NCBI GenBank assembly: GCA_029379385.1
Contig: CM055607.1
Span: 434,001 to 498,000 of the forward strand
DNA from: Quillaja saponaria
Taxonomy: Eukaryota > Streptophyta > Magnoliopsida > Fabales > Quillajaceae
Length of the DNA: 64,000 bases
Reading direction: 5' to 3'
Below the pieces are notes generated by a model. It ran no database searches and had not been told where the DNA came from. It saw only the letters and a program-made list of their open reading frames with translations. Both the position numbers and the translations under genes were made by a program. Below, piece after piece: positions 14,500 through 27,624 of this stretch; position 1 is the first letter of the stretch, and the number at the start of each line of letters is the position of its first letter.

Positions 14500-15900
14500 A
14501 AATAAAATATGACAATTTAATTTGTACACCTACAAAACTGGTTAATCCGCAAGTAATTGAGTATTATTCCAATAATTATAAGAGCAAAAGCGTCAATAAC
14601 TTAAATGTGTTTTGGAAAATACCAAAATTAATAAATTGGCAAGTAAAACATCAAGCAAATTTTATGATTTATTTTCTAAAACAACGAAACTCGTGATTTA
14701 CAACTAAAACCACATTTACTGTGCTGATTCATTAAATAACACTATTAAATCGCTAGAGGATCTCCTCTACAAACCAAGAAAAAGCATATCACAGAAAAGT
14801 AATTGACAATTTAGGTTAAAAAAAAATTAAAGAGTTAATTTGACAAATTATTTAAATCAAAATAAATTAAATATCGAAGAGTTTAATGGTTTATTTTTGA
14901 ACAAATACAATCAGCAAATGGATGAAGTAATTAATTTTTAGTTATTTTTAACATCATCAAATCTAGTAATCAGTAAAAATTAAGAAGAAAAAAAAGGTAC
15001 TAGTATATTGGCAAAGTAAGTGAGTTTTTACTCTAAAAACTATCAATCAAAACAAACAAAAAATAAAGGCAAGTTTGAGGACTTTTTACCAATTTACTTT
15101 GAAAATTAATAAATATTGTAAATTGGCAAGTAAAAGGTCAAGCTGACTTACCACAAAAGCTATAAAAGCACGTAAAATATTTATTTGCGTGACGATTTAG
15201 GTTTCAAAAACAAGGAGTTAAGAAACTGGCAGAAAACACTAGTCGATCAGCATGCATTCAGACTATTTGCCCATAGGCTACAAAATCACATAAAATGTCT
15301 CTTCCGACTTCGTCAAAACAACAAATCTCGTGAATATGCAAGTATAAAATGCTATTCACTCTGCCGATTCACAACATAAACACAAGGAAATGAGGTTATT
15401 GACATATTGGTTGCTGATTTACTATGAAATCAAACGAACCAAATAAAATACCAAATTTTTTGGTGACTCACGTTCTCAACAAAACTAGTAAATCGGTCTT
15501 GACTACGCACTCTTGAAACTATCAAGGCAAATCAAATGACAAATAGCTTGAGGATTCACTCTACAAACCAACAAACGGAAAATTAATTAATTATTTACGT
15601 AAAAATATTAAAGAGTTAATTTGACGATGTACCATAAAAAACAACAAAATTTGTAATTAGGCAAGGTCCTATTGACCGATTCAAATCCAAAAACTAATAA
15701 AACAAATTAAATATCAAAGTTTGATGATATTCTATATAAAAATAACAAAATTAGTGATTTGGCAAAGTTTTGATCAATTTGCTAAAAAAAAACAAAAATA
15801 ATTTTTTTTTAGAAATCAACTAATAAATTAACAAAGTAATTAAGTACCCATAAATGCGCGAATTAATTGATCACCTAGTAAATTCGCCAAGCAAATGCGA
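14500..15900. repeat. Decayed dispersed/tandem repeat block
   Basis: Phrases recur with heavy divergence. GAGGATCTCCTCTACAAACC at about 14757 matches GAGGATTCACTCTACAAACC at about 15551. In both cases TTAAAGAGTTAATTTGAC follows downstream (about 14828 and 15608). AACAACAAAATTNGTNATT-like phrases followed by GGCAAAG recur at about 14690, 15315, 15640 and 15745. This suggests an old array with units of several hundred bases that has decayed; no terminal structure is visible. Confidence 0.45.
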
Positions 15901-18900
15901 GTTTACTTGTTTTGTTGTTATAAATAGTATATAGTTATGATGATACCATGCAACTTGCCACTTTCGTATATTGAATCTATATATATATATATTAGCATCA
16001 ATCTTAGCTGAAATTAAGTCGGTTCATGAGTTCCAATGCGTATGAATGTGCAACACTAGGTATAGCTGAGCGTGTCAGGATTGCTTGGTTGGCATGGAGC
16101 TGGATTACATGTAAATTTCATAAGGATAAGGAAAAATAAAATAAAAGAAACCAATGTATGTATATAACTATATATTATAGAATTAATGAAATGAATTATG
16201 GAGTACTACGTACAACAATTAACGCAATAATTCAATCAATATTCAAAGCAAATAAGATTGACTTCTCTTATCCCCAGCCGTGTGGAGCTTTCACGATCAC
16301 AATTCACAACATTGGGAATCACTATATTTTTCTTTTTTCTCCAAATATAAGAGGGCTAGGCATGCATATGGCACTAATAAATGCACATGGTTGAAAATCC
16401 TACACATGCAACCACCAAAAGCCAATTCTTGGCGCATATGTATGTTTTAGTTTGAATTATTAAGACACAATAACATAGGAAATCCTTATTATTATTAATT
16501 AAACTACCAAGTGGAACTATAAAATTTTTTTAGAAAACTATGCACGGATAACAATTTAGCATTAGTCAAACAGTAGCTATGTGGACGTCCTTGGATCACA
16601 TTTATTACTTTATACATATACAATATGTATTCCATGGGGGCGCCCTAGCTACAAAAACATTATAAAAAAAAAAATATATATCAAAGTTTGGTCGCCAAGC
16701 TATTTTGTAAAATAGGGACAAGTTGGGCTCGTTTTTGCAGGGAAGGAGCATAGATTGGTTTGGTCATTGGTCGCATATGATATACTGATCGTATATGTTG
16801 GGAATTTGGAACTGCCTCACAGCTCTCGTTCATTCACAAAAACGTGTTTGTACCAACACGCTAAGAATCATTAATTAGTACTACTTTACTATATATTTAA
16901 TTAATTAATATATACTAAACTAATAATTAGTATAAATCAATTGGAAATAGTATAATTACATAAGTAAATATAAATAGAGCCCCAACTTATACAAGTATCT
17001 AATTAAAAATCCGACCTACTCAATATTGGACCTTTATCTGTCTTTGACATTATCCTTGCTTGGCCAATTGACAGATTTTCATTGGCAATATATCTCCCAA
17101 CAAGATTAACTCATGCCCCCTAAATTCTAATTGGGAGACATGCAAACATGTAAAAATTGTTTAATTATCTATATTGAGATAGATTAATATATATACACGT
17201 ATGAAAAATAATAGAATAAATAGAATACTCCACACATTCAAATTTATCACAACGTTAATATTATTATTAAATTATGGTGATTAAGTGTAGCTAGCTAGAC
17301 AATTAGTGACACATGTCCTCGTCCTAATTAAGCCTATTAAGACAAAATGAAGCAACATTACTACATATTGCCTTTTCATTGTTATCCAGATGAACAACAT
17401 GAAGGGACATAAACTTGACATTTTAGTATGCTTGTTAGTTATTAAGTATGCATGTTAGTTATTAAGTAGAAGTTGACAATATATATGAGCTGTTCACGAT
17501 TAATTAAGAAATTGACCGTACTCTACATGTATGTAGTTTGGTTCCCAAACAAGTTTTAGTTTTAAATAAGTTGTTGGGAACCGGGAAAGAAATACGAAGC
17601 CACATGAAATCCCAAGTAAACTTCCTAATTCATATCTCTTTGGCCAATTGGCCTGTCGTTTTCACAAAGTGTCAATTTCATTTTCTTACATGTCTTGCAC
17701 AGATTACTCCGCGTCAGAAAGGTGCCTAGCTAGCCTAGCTAGTTTGATTTTTGAATGTGAACGCCTCCTCACCAATCGCCCCTTCTTTCTTGGGGTGTAC
17801 CTAACAAATTTAATAATTATTGTTAATACACAATATATTACTTTCAATACAATAAAGACACAATAATAAAAATTAAATATTAATTAATTTAATGAATTGA
17901 GGGATAAATATATAATTGTATAATCTTAGAATAAAGTAATAAAATGTAAGTCACCGTTGCAGAGATTAAAGAAGTATCGTTGGAGCAATTAAAAAAGAGT
18001 GTTGAATAAATTAATTCAGTAAATAATCGTTGAAAATTAATGACAGAATATGATAACAGATTACGGCTACAACAGACTATATAAAATAACTCCAACTTTG
18101 AAGGTATGGCAGAATAATCTGGCTCATTATATTTTACTATTTTGTTGAATAGCTCTGACTTTACCATCAAAGAGTTTTTTGGGAAAAATCTCCAACATCT
18201 GATATTGTCTCATTTTTACAGGAAATAGTTCAGCTTGGATAATTCCTGCCAACACCACCGGGATCGCTATCTCGCCATCACCCTCATACCATCAACCCAA
18301 TAAACATAGTCCAATTCCATCTCAAATATTAGATCCTCCACTTTTGGGTCTAGCAATTATTATTTTACTAATCAACGAATTAATTTAGGTACCAAGTTGG
18401 TTTTGGACTGAACTAGGTGATTTATCTATAACTGTGATGAAGTTTGAGTGTAACTAAGCAGAGGTCAGCAGCGACATGGAGTCTATATGAATATTAATTT
18501 GTTTTAAAAGATATTTAATGACTATGTTAAATTTTTATAATTTTATGTGTACCTTAATTAATTTACATATATAATTTAATAATAAATAAAATAAAATAAA
18601 TTATTAATATTAAACCTGTAAAATTTATGAGAATTTAGCCCACGTACCATTATCCTAAAAAAATTTCCAACCCATAAAATCAACTAAAAATTAAAACATA
18701 GAGTTTTTATCACTAAACTGGCTCATTATAATATTTATCCAAAAAAACTTAAATTGTTATACATGATTCCATCCATAAAACGAGTTTTATTTTTTACATG
18801 TCATTTTATTTATAACTTATGATTATCGTGCACATAATCGATTAATTTATAAATGCTGAGTACTTTATTTGACTTCCTAAATTACAAAATCGATTAATTA

Positions 18901-21102
18901 ACCAAAAAATATATGTTTATTGTTGTTTTAACAAAATGACCATGTATGATAACGAGTCATTGAACTACAAAAATATATATGTAGTATGTTGTGATTTTTC
19001 TTCTCATAAATTATTTTTCACATTTGATTTAAACCTAAGAATATATATCAAATTAAAAGATGTTAACCATTTATAGTAGCTTTAATCATGAAACATTTGC
19101 AGTGTTAATTATTATATTGAGTAAAGACAAAAAGGTTCAATATATATTCCTTACACCCACTTATTCTTTAATTGTAATGAGAAATATATATACTATTCCA
19201 AGTTGGTTTTGATTATAGCTAGGCTGTACCCTTATCTCATGGAGCATGAGGTTTTTATATATTATTGTTTTATCTCCAGCAAAAGGATTAAACTCGTTGC
19301 ATTGCATGATAGCTTAATTAGTTGAAAGTTGAAACCAATACCATGGTAAGAAATGATCGATCGGTGTGGCTTGTGTGCTTGCCCACCATCGATTTCAATC
19401 CCCATATTTTTTTTTGAATTAATAAATATATAAATAAATAAAAGCTTTTCCATATCTGGGTGTGCATGAGACCTTGGTTTGATACTTGTCTCTACCTTAC
19501 AGGCTCAAGTCGCCGAACAGTCGTCATTCACGTTCTCGACCTTCACTTTTTTGCACTATAAGAAGATTCACTCTCTCTCTTCTCCCTCTCTATATATATA
19601 CACACTAACTGCAAATCTAAACTTGATCGCCTCTTGCACATGGATACTCATGATCGAGCCACACGTCGCTCGTTTATATATTTATTAATGATCATTGTTA
19701 ATTATTTTATTAATTTATTTTTCTTTTCACTTTCTCAGATGTTTATTGTATAGGCCATAGCCCCTAGGGATGTTAGTTGAAATCCACAAAAACGACACAA
19801 TCTCGACAAATATCTTCAGTTCCTAACTTTAAATTTTAGGTCTGCATGTATATGTATTATTTACTAATTATTGTTGGAACTACATGCATAAATTGGTAAG
19901 GTAATTGGGAATCAATTTAACTTAATCACCTATTGTTTTCATAGTGTGTTGCATATTGTGTATGAAGAACAATTGACTACCGATTGAAACTGACTGATTT
20001 TTATGTGATTGACAAATTTAAAAAATTGATTAGTTCAGTTGTTCATTCAATCGGTTGACAATTTTGAGAAACTAACACATGCCAGTGGGGCAACAAAAAC
20101 TCAAAACCAATGTTAACCCCTAGCTAGATATCTTTGTTAAATGTTTATCAACTTTGCTTTTTTCAATAAAATAATTCACAAGCTTGTACCCAGAAAAACG
20201 GTAATTTTGCAATGATCCTTAGAAATCAGACTTAACTGAGATTATAATTTATGTTGCTTGGTATTTTGATGCATATAGATTGTAGGGTCAGAAGATCTTC
20301 CAAGAGCTTCTGTTTTGTCCAAGCTTTGTTTGCAAATCAGAATCTTAATCTTGGGTAAATTGGATATCTTTGTCAGATCATCAAAAAACTTAAACCTACT
20401 ACTCTTAGCTACTCTTATTAGACATCCTATTCAAATTTGTTATGTAAAATGTGTGTATATTAATTAAAAAGATCTTAATGGATGATTTTGTTTCAGAAAG
20501 AGAATTTAGAGTTTGTTCGGAGTGGATTTGATTAGTCATAGATTGAGAAATGGAGATTTGTAGAGAGAATAACTCAACAACCATCATTAAAAAAAACTAA
20601 ACAACGTTAGCTTATATATGAATAGCAGAGATGATAATTATAATCTTTGAATCAGCTTGTAATTAATTACAACGGGTTTATTTGATTAACATCGGGTCCT
20701 CGGATCTTTTCACTAACAAGGTAATAATAATAATTATATTATTTGTTGTAACATAACAAATTACATATGAAAATTAAAAAAAAAAAAAGGAATAGTTTAT
20801 AAGTTTAAGGGAAAGTATAGAGGAAATTAGAGATCGAAGTACTTAACCCACGCTCTCAATATTCAACCACCATCATATTCGTTCTGGATCTTATGGAGAT
20901 TGAGATAAAGAAAGCTTTGACAAGCTGACAGAAGCTCACAGTTGTCAAAAGAGATAAAACTACGTATCTGTAAAAGGTGAGGTTTGATCTTGCTTACACT
21001 AGAGAATCAATCATTGATTTTTGTTTTTTGGTTTTTATTCTCGAGGGAGCCAGGCAAGTTGAAAGGAACCTTTTTTCTGTCAAACACTCCAAAAACTTTC
21101 TC

Positions 21103-21112
21103 TATATATAAG
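21103..21112 (+). promoter_or_regulatory. TATA box of the ACC synthase gene
   Basis: TATATATAAG lies about 170 bp before the start codon at 21273, a usual distance given a pyrimidine-rich 5' UTR. TTGAC W-box cores lie close by, at about 20915-20920 and 21122-21126, and the reverse-complement form GTCAA also occurs near 20944. Plant ACC synthase promoters are often WRKY targets, but regulation here is inferred from these short motifs only. Confidence 0.6.
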
Positions 21113-21272
21113 GAGAAGTCTTTGACAAACTCTTCATTCAACTCAAAACTTTCTCTTTCTTTTATCTTCTCCTCTCTCATACCAACAACAGCTTTCTGCT
21201 TAATTTTTTTTTTGCTTTCTGTGAAGAAAGTTTCTTATTTTATATCTATTTTTGCAATCAAAAAAGCTAGCT

Positions 21273-22805
21273 ATGGCCATAGAGATTGAAATAGAGCTAG
21301 AGCAACCTTCTGTAGGGCTATCAAAAATTGCAGTTTCTGATACTCATGGAGAAGATTCACCATACTTTGCTGGATGGAAAGCTTATGATGAAGACCCTTA
21401 TGATGAATCAACTAACCCATCTGGAGTTATACAAATGGGATTGGCAGAGAATCAAGTAAGTATTTTAATATATCCATTGAATCAGAAAATTGCTATGTCA
21501 CTCACTAGCTTATATATATAATTTTGTATCTAACTTTTTGTTTTTGTTTTACAGGTTTCTTTTGACTTGCTAGAAGAGTACTTGGAGCAGCACTCAGAAG
21601 CCTCTAGCTGGGGTACTAAAGGAGTATCTGGTTTTAGAGAGAATGCCCTCTTTCAAGATTATCATGGACTTCAAACTTTTAGAAAGGCAATGGCAAGTTT
21701 CATGGAGCAAATTAGAGGAGGAAGAGCAAAATTTGACCCAGATAGAGTAGTTCTCACTGCAGGAGCAACTGCGGCCAATGAGCTATTAACCTTCATTCTG
21801 GCAGACCCTGGTGATGCTTTGCTAGTCCCAACCCCTTACTATCCTGGGTAAGCACAAAGTTCAATCTAGCTTATTAATTTTCAATACCCTTTAATTTGTT
21901 GAGCATTATATATATAGTAATTAACTGTCTGATATTTTCTTTACAGATTTGATAGGGATTTAAGATGGAGGACTGGGGTAAAGATTGTGCCAATCCACTG
22001 TGACAGCTCAAATAATTTCCAGATTACTCCTCAAGCATTAGAGGCTGCATATAAAGAAGCAGAGGCAATGAACACTAAAGTGAGAGGAGTGCTGATCACA
22101 AACCCATCTAATCCATTAGGTGCAACAATTCAAAAGTCAGTACTTGAAGAAATTCTTGATTTCGTCACCCGGAAAAACATCCATCTTGTCTCTGATGAAA
22201 TCTACTCAGGCTCAGTCTTCTCATCCTCCGAATTCATAAGCATTGCAGAAATCCTCGAAGCCCGCAACTACAAAAGTGCAGAGAGAGTTCACATTGTTTA
22301 TAGTCTTTCGAAAGATCTTGGCCTACCCGGTTTTCGAGTAGGCACGATATATTCATACAATGACAAGGTTGTGACTACAGCAAGAAGGATGTCCAGTTTC
22401 ACCCTCATATCTTCTCAAACACAACATCTCTTGGTTTCAATGCTATCAGATAAAAAGTTCACAGAGAATTACATTAAGACAAATAGAATGAGATTGAGAA
22501 AGAGATATGAAATGATCATTGAAGGGTTGAGAAGTGCTGGGATTGAGTGTTTGGAAGGTAATGCAGGGTTGTTTTGTTGGATGAATCTAAGTCCATTGTT
22601 GGAGAAATCCACAAGAGAAGGTGAATTAGCAGTTTGGGATTCTATGCTGCATGAAGTAAAGCTCAATATATCTCCAGGCTCTTCTTGTCATTGCTCTGAA
22701 CCAGGTTGGTTCAGAGTGTGTTTTGCTAACATGAGCGAGAAGACTCTAGAAGTTGCACTGGCAAGAATACGTAAATTCATGGAACAAAGACAAAGAGATA
22801 TATAA
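21273..22805 (+). CDS. ACS7: 1-aminocyclopropane-1-carboxylate synthase, type III (ACS7-like)
   Basis: This PLP enzyme turns S-adenosylmethionine into ACC, the committed step of ethylene synthesis, in the cytosol. Three exons, 21273-21455, 21555-21847 and 21947-22805, join to 444 aa. Family landmarks in order are [51 protein letters not shown], the [15 protein letters not shown] substrate-site region, [18 protein letters not shown], the PLP-lysine motif [14 protein letters not shown], and WFRVCFANM with the substrate-binding Arg. After the last conserved helix the protein ends almost at once ([13 protein letters not shown]). It therefore lacks both the MAP-kinase site and the CDPK/ETO1 region of type I and II enzymes, which marks type III, represented in Arabidopsis by ACS7. 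Such enzymes are turned over through other N-terminal or ubiquitin routes. Its N terminus has an unusual IEIEIELE stretch. Confidence 0.96.
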
Positions 22806-25350
22806 TAGAAGCTTACACATATTTGATCTTTTTCAATGGTTTCATACACCATTTTGATTTTTGATTTTTTATCAGATGACAAATTCAACCACCCAATATT
22901 TCAAGTTTTGGGTTTTGTCTGACATACTGTAAAGCAGATTTGATCAATATATTCTGTTTGCTTGCTTTGCTTAAGCAAGTTCTCCATGATTTTTTTTTGT
23001 GAATTTTCTTATTAGCCTTTGACTTGTTGCACTAATCTAAAATTCTATAAATAGAGCTAGCTGAGGTTGCTTCTGAGTTTTTAATTACTTACTTAATTAC
23101 ATGTAAATGCAATCAGCTCGGCGAGAACCTCATTAATATTAATTTATAAAATTATGTGGCGTTGAGTACAACACAAACATAAAATCAACAGCCAAAAACC
23201 AAAGCTTTAGACTTCATGGCAAGGTTGGAATCGAAATATCATGCTTATACATATATATATATATAAATATAAATATAAACTGCCTGTGATTAAGACCAAT
23301 TAATTAGATAAGATATGTGCTTAGCTTTCATGAGTGTTAGAGTGATGTTCCACACAAAAACAATGGTCCACCACGTGATACCGGTTGGTAGAGATCATCC
23401 GACTAATAAATCTTAATTATAAGATCATTATAATATTTAATATTATTAATTTAGTTAACATCCACTAAGCCAAATTCAGAACTATCTGGTATACATATAA
23501 CTATGTTAGTGCATGATTTGACTTTGATAACCTTTCTACTTCCAACTAACTAGTTTGAAGGAATATTCATTATGTTTATCGTCTTATTTAACACATTTAT
23601 CTAATCAACTATTTTTAGAAAAAAATGTTACGTTTATCTAATAAATATTCCTTACAAAATTGATGAGTATAGCGTACACACAACATTATGTTTTTGGTAC
23701 ACATATTTCTATTAATTTTAGATTTTTTTAACTAATCATAGTTAATTTTGTCCCCGATTAAAGTCAACTAATTTCATAGTGTAAAGCATTTTAGTTAATT
23801 AATTCCATATCTTTAACCTAATTCAGGAAAGAAGAAGAAGAAAAAGCCGATAAGCAATGATCTTCCACGTGTGAAAGTAGTCTGTGATTTTCTTTCCCTT
23901 TCACTTTCCAATAGCAAAAGCTTTCTTGCACTTAATTCACAATTTATTAGGAATACTACCAAACTTTCTTAATCTATCTCTCTCTCTCTCTCTCTCTGTT
24001 TAGTCAAAAAATCAACACTTCCACCATTGGATGATAGCTCCTTGTCACATTTTATTATCTACTATATTAAACAACAATTGGCCAATCGTAGCCATCCAGC
24101 TCAGCCCCATGTGGCAAACACAGAATTAATTTTACCAACAAAAAAAAACAAGAGCTAACTAATTGTTTGGAATGTAGCATTATAGGAACAGCCTTTTCTC
24201 TGTACTTTCAATTTTAAAGTCGTTGAATGACATAATTTGTAAACTTTATATGGCGAGATAGTCGCTGCCACGAAGTAATAAGCCAACTACAGGTTTCACA
24301 ATGACCACATTACAATCTTCCTATGTTAGGTTGTTTTCCAATTACCAAAAAAGAATGACAATTTCGTAAAGCGAAACATATAAATATTCCCAGGAAAAAA
24401 AATTGTCAAATATCAACAATAATTCAATTTAACAAATAGTTTGCTTTCAAGACATGTACATATAGATATATATGAATCATCAAATTACCAGTTGAGTCCC
24501 TTAAATTTTTTTATTAATTTAGATATATTGTCACACTTTATAATTAAGAATTAGTTGTCATTATCTTTTTGTTCTAATTAATGTTTTATTCTACTCTTTT
24601 TGCGGCCATTTGTATTTGAGGCTGCTATGTTTTGACTAATTATCTCTTTAATCCTATCAAAGTATTAGTTAATTTACTTAAATTTTTTTATTAAGATGCA
24701 CTATTTACAGTTAAAAATTAATTGTCATTATTTTAGAGTTTAATTTGATTAATGATTTTATTACCATCTTGTGTTTAGTCAATGCATTAGACTAGATTAA
24801 TTTATACACACTTTAACTAATTATTTTTTTATTTTGATAAAAAATTTACACTCATATCGAGATTATAAAATTTATGAAAATTTTACTTCTCACGATATAT
24901 CTCAATGAGATTTGAACAGCTTAAGTTAATGGAGGAAGCATATATTCTAGATCACCAAGAAAAATCCTTAGGTTTCTCATTCCTTTCTTTCTTAGTATGT
25001 GAAACCTTTTTTTACAAAAAAATAAATAAAAATTCAAGTAGTCTCAAACAGATTAGGCACATAGGCTGGCTGAGATCTGAACTAGAGAAGAGTAAAAATT
25101 TGCAACTGGGCTATGACTTTTGGTTTCATATGGGCTCAAAGAGTGACGCATAATGGACTCCAGAGGTATCTAGTCCGAAACTGTGGCAGAGGCCTAAGGG
25201 AATACTGCAATAGATTTTCAAAATGGCCCCTACCCCCAAAAAAAGAAAAAAGAAAAAAAAAAGGAAGGTAAAACTAAAACCCCACTAATCTCACAGCACA
25301 TCTCTCTCGCTAACTTCTTTCAGCTCGCAGCACCACAAAAAGGTTGCGGC
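22806..25350. other. Intergenic region downstream of ACC synthase
   Basis: This 2.5-kb AT-rich stretch has no supported exon. A (CT)n microsatellite lies at about 23974-23998. Two related segments near 24495-24600 and 24670-24775 share TTAAATTTTTTTATTAA followed by AATTAGTTGTCATTAT-type sequence, which looks like an old duplication with a period of about 175 bp. The right end runs into the ATP synthase g promoter. Confidence 0.55.
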
Positions 25351-25401
25351 TAGAGAAGCAAATCCCGACATACCTGATTTTGCATTCTAGTCGGCTATAA
25401 G

Positions 25402-26177
25402 GTACTTGCCTTTCAATTCATTTCATCTGCTCTGGTTTTACTCTATTGTTGACCATGTATACAAATTTGATTATACCTCGTAGGTTTTGTTTTGCTAATC
25501 AGATCTTGTGCTATTTCACCGATCTTTGTATTCACTCTAATGCTCCTGGAATTTGGTTTTCAAAAAGTTGGTTTTGATGGGATGGATTTTGTATTTTACG
25601 GACTTCAGAAATTAGAAGTGTACCCCCAAAAAGCTAGAAAATTTAGGGTTTAAACTTATACTGGGAACTGGGAAGCCACTTTTGGCTTTTTTGGCGCACA
25701 CAAGATAGAGCCTGTATGCTTAAATGTTGGTTTATTGTGGTGCGCGCTTTACCATCTAATTGACAGGCTAAGTAAATTGTTCTTGGGTTATTTTTCTTTT
25801 ACGGGGTTCTATCAAATTTTAGAATGCGGGTGCAGTTACTTCTTATTGATGAGGCCAATTTTTTCGCTACAGTTGTAATGTTGGGTTCTAGTTATTCAAT
25901 CTTTTTACAAAAAGAAACCTCTTTTGAGATTTTTCTGTTATTGAGGAATGTATAAAGGATCTATAAACCAATTTCCAGGTATATCATGCTATAACTGTGA
26001 GTTGTTAGATATCAATACATACCAAAGGTCATATTCCACTATTTTTAGGAGCAAAAAAGAATTTAGCCCGAATTTTGTGGAGAATAAGGTTTGTTAAAAA
26101 ATTGATTATATTATATATGTGGATCAGGAAATAAAAATCTAACTGAGCACCTCCTTATGGTGATGCTGTTTGTTTCA
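25402..26177 (+). other. Probable 5' UTR intron of ATP synthase g
   Basis: The sequence GGCTATAAG/GTACTTGCC near 25401 gives a donor, and TTGTTTCAG/TTTTAGG near 26177 gives an acceptor, 20 bases before the start codon. The donor is preceded by a GC-richer, exon-like leader from about 25310. A leader intron of this size is common in plant housekeeping genes. It is inferred from splice signals only. Confidence 0.5.
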
Positions 26178-26197
26178 GTTTTAGGCTTAATTTAGGG

Positions 26198-27624
26198 ATG
26201 GCGTCAAAGTTGCAGCAGTTGCAATCCAAGGCTTCTCAAGCATCACAGTTTGTAGCCAAGCATGGAACGGTTTACTACAAGCAGTTGTTGGAGCAGAACA
26301 AACAATACATTCAGAACCCACCCACTGTGGAGAAATGCAACGAGCTGTCAAAGCAATTGTTATATACCCGCCTTGCTAGGTCAATTATTCAATAGCCTTC
26401 TTTTTATTTTCATACGGTTCTGGCATAGATGCACTGTACAACTTTTTTTAGTTGGATATGCTTGATTGTTGAATATGATTGAAGGTTCATACACAGAAAA
26501 TAATGCAGGTTCTATTGAGTTTGAGAAAACTACTCAACAGTTTGTTATTCTGACACATCAGTAATTTATTTTTTTAATTTTAAAAGGAGCTCATCCAAAC
26601 TTAAAAGTGTAAACAGTTTCCGCTTCTTGTATCTGTTGTATGACATTAATATGCTATTTGTTTATGTAATGGTCCCAAAACCATTCAATTATCTCTTGAT
26701 AATTCTTTAGCAGTTAGCTCAACATCTTTATTTGTATAACTTGCAATTGATGAGTAGGTTTAGTGTGTATTGGAATTGGATGTTACAAATTGTATAATTA
26801 CTGAAGTTGCTGCAGTGATTGATGTATGTTATAAGCACAGTCACCATTTGCTTTTAACTCAAATATGCTAATGTAAAAGTGTTTGTGGTTGGTGGCACTA
26901 ACACACGCAGTGGCTTCTGTAATGATCGAATGCTTCTTAATGTAAAAGGTTCAGCCAATGCTCGCTTGAACCTGAACGTGAAAGGCTAGATACTACACAA
27001 GTTTTTGTTTTGAACCCTCTTAGATGTTGGTTCCTTGTGCAGAAGAATATTGGAGAAACATCTTTTGTATTATACGATCACTTTTGAAATCTGGATTGTG
27101 GAACTGGATTATAGTGTAGAATGATTTATGACAGCATCTTTGATTGTACACCTTAATCTTGATCTTGAAGTAGCTTCTCATGTGTTTGTGAAGCTTGATC
27201 AATACCAATTAGTGTGATTCCATAAACTGTTCTGTTTTTTTGCAGAGTTGTAGTATTTAGTTAATTAGTTGAATGCTACCTGAATGGCTAGGTTATTGGT
27301 ATTGACTGTTCTGCCTGATTATCCACTTTAGAGGCACTTATCAGTATACTTGTTATTGTGCAGCGAACCTGTTCATTCTGCTCTAATGTTTTGTATGCCT
27401 CTATCATTAAACATTAAAGTTGGTTTAATTCTTACAGTATTCCTGGTCGCTACGAGCAATTCTGGAAGGAGCTTGATTATGTCAAGCATTTGTGGAAGAA
27501 CAGGCAGGAACTGAGGGTTGAAGATGCTGGTATTGCCGCTTTGTTTGGCCTGGAGTGCTTTGCATGGTATTGTGCTGGTGAGATTGTCGGAAGAGGATTT
27601 ACTTTTACTGGTTACTATGTCTGA
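26198..27624 (+). CDS. Mitochondrial ATP synthase subunit g
   Basis: Subunit g is a small membrane protein of the Fo part of mitochondrial ATP synthase, needed for dimer formation and cristae shape rather than catalysis. Two exons, 26198-26379 and 27438-27624, join to 122 aa. The N-terminal half is helical and rich in Q and K (SKLQQLQSKASQASQF). The second exon carries the conserved GRYEQFWKELDYVKHLWKNR block and a hydrophobic segment, LFGLECFAWYCAGEIVGRGF, that contains the family's small-residue membrane helix. The frame ends GYYV and TGA. By gene order it matches Arabidopsis At4g29480. The only alternative start is internal. The long intron of about 1.06 kb holds nothing I recognise. Confidence 0.94.

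Larger units (their letters stand above)
14471..21272. other. 6.8-kb gene-poor intergenic tract
   Basis: No exon chain with splice sites and family similarity could be built here on either strand. The prolidase promoter must lie at the left end and the ACC synthase promoter at the right end. The tract is AT-rich. It holds degenerate repeated phrases at about 14500-15900 and a small tandem repeat near 17424-17468 (unit containing TGTTAGTTATTAAG). A pyrimidine-rich stretch followed by a TATA-like CTATATATATA lies near 19588, but no open frame follows that I would defend. Confidence 0.6.

Noticed and set aside
18085..18172. Inverted repeat CTTTGAAGGTA...TACCATCAAAG that could be a microRNA hairpin.
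   Set aside because: The arms pair over only about 14 positions with internal mismatches and a 45-base loop; without small-RNA data this is below the standard for a microRNA precursor.
19479..19688. Possible gene after a TATA-like CTATATATATA near 19588.
   Set aside because: The open frame precedes and overlaps the TATA-like stretch and shows no protein-family features.
24905..25153. Open frame of 82 codons between ACC synthase and ATP synthase g.
   Set aside because: No recognisable domain, no splice partners, low-complexity composition and no promoter signs; likely chance.
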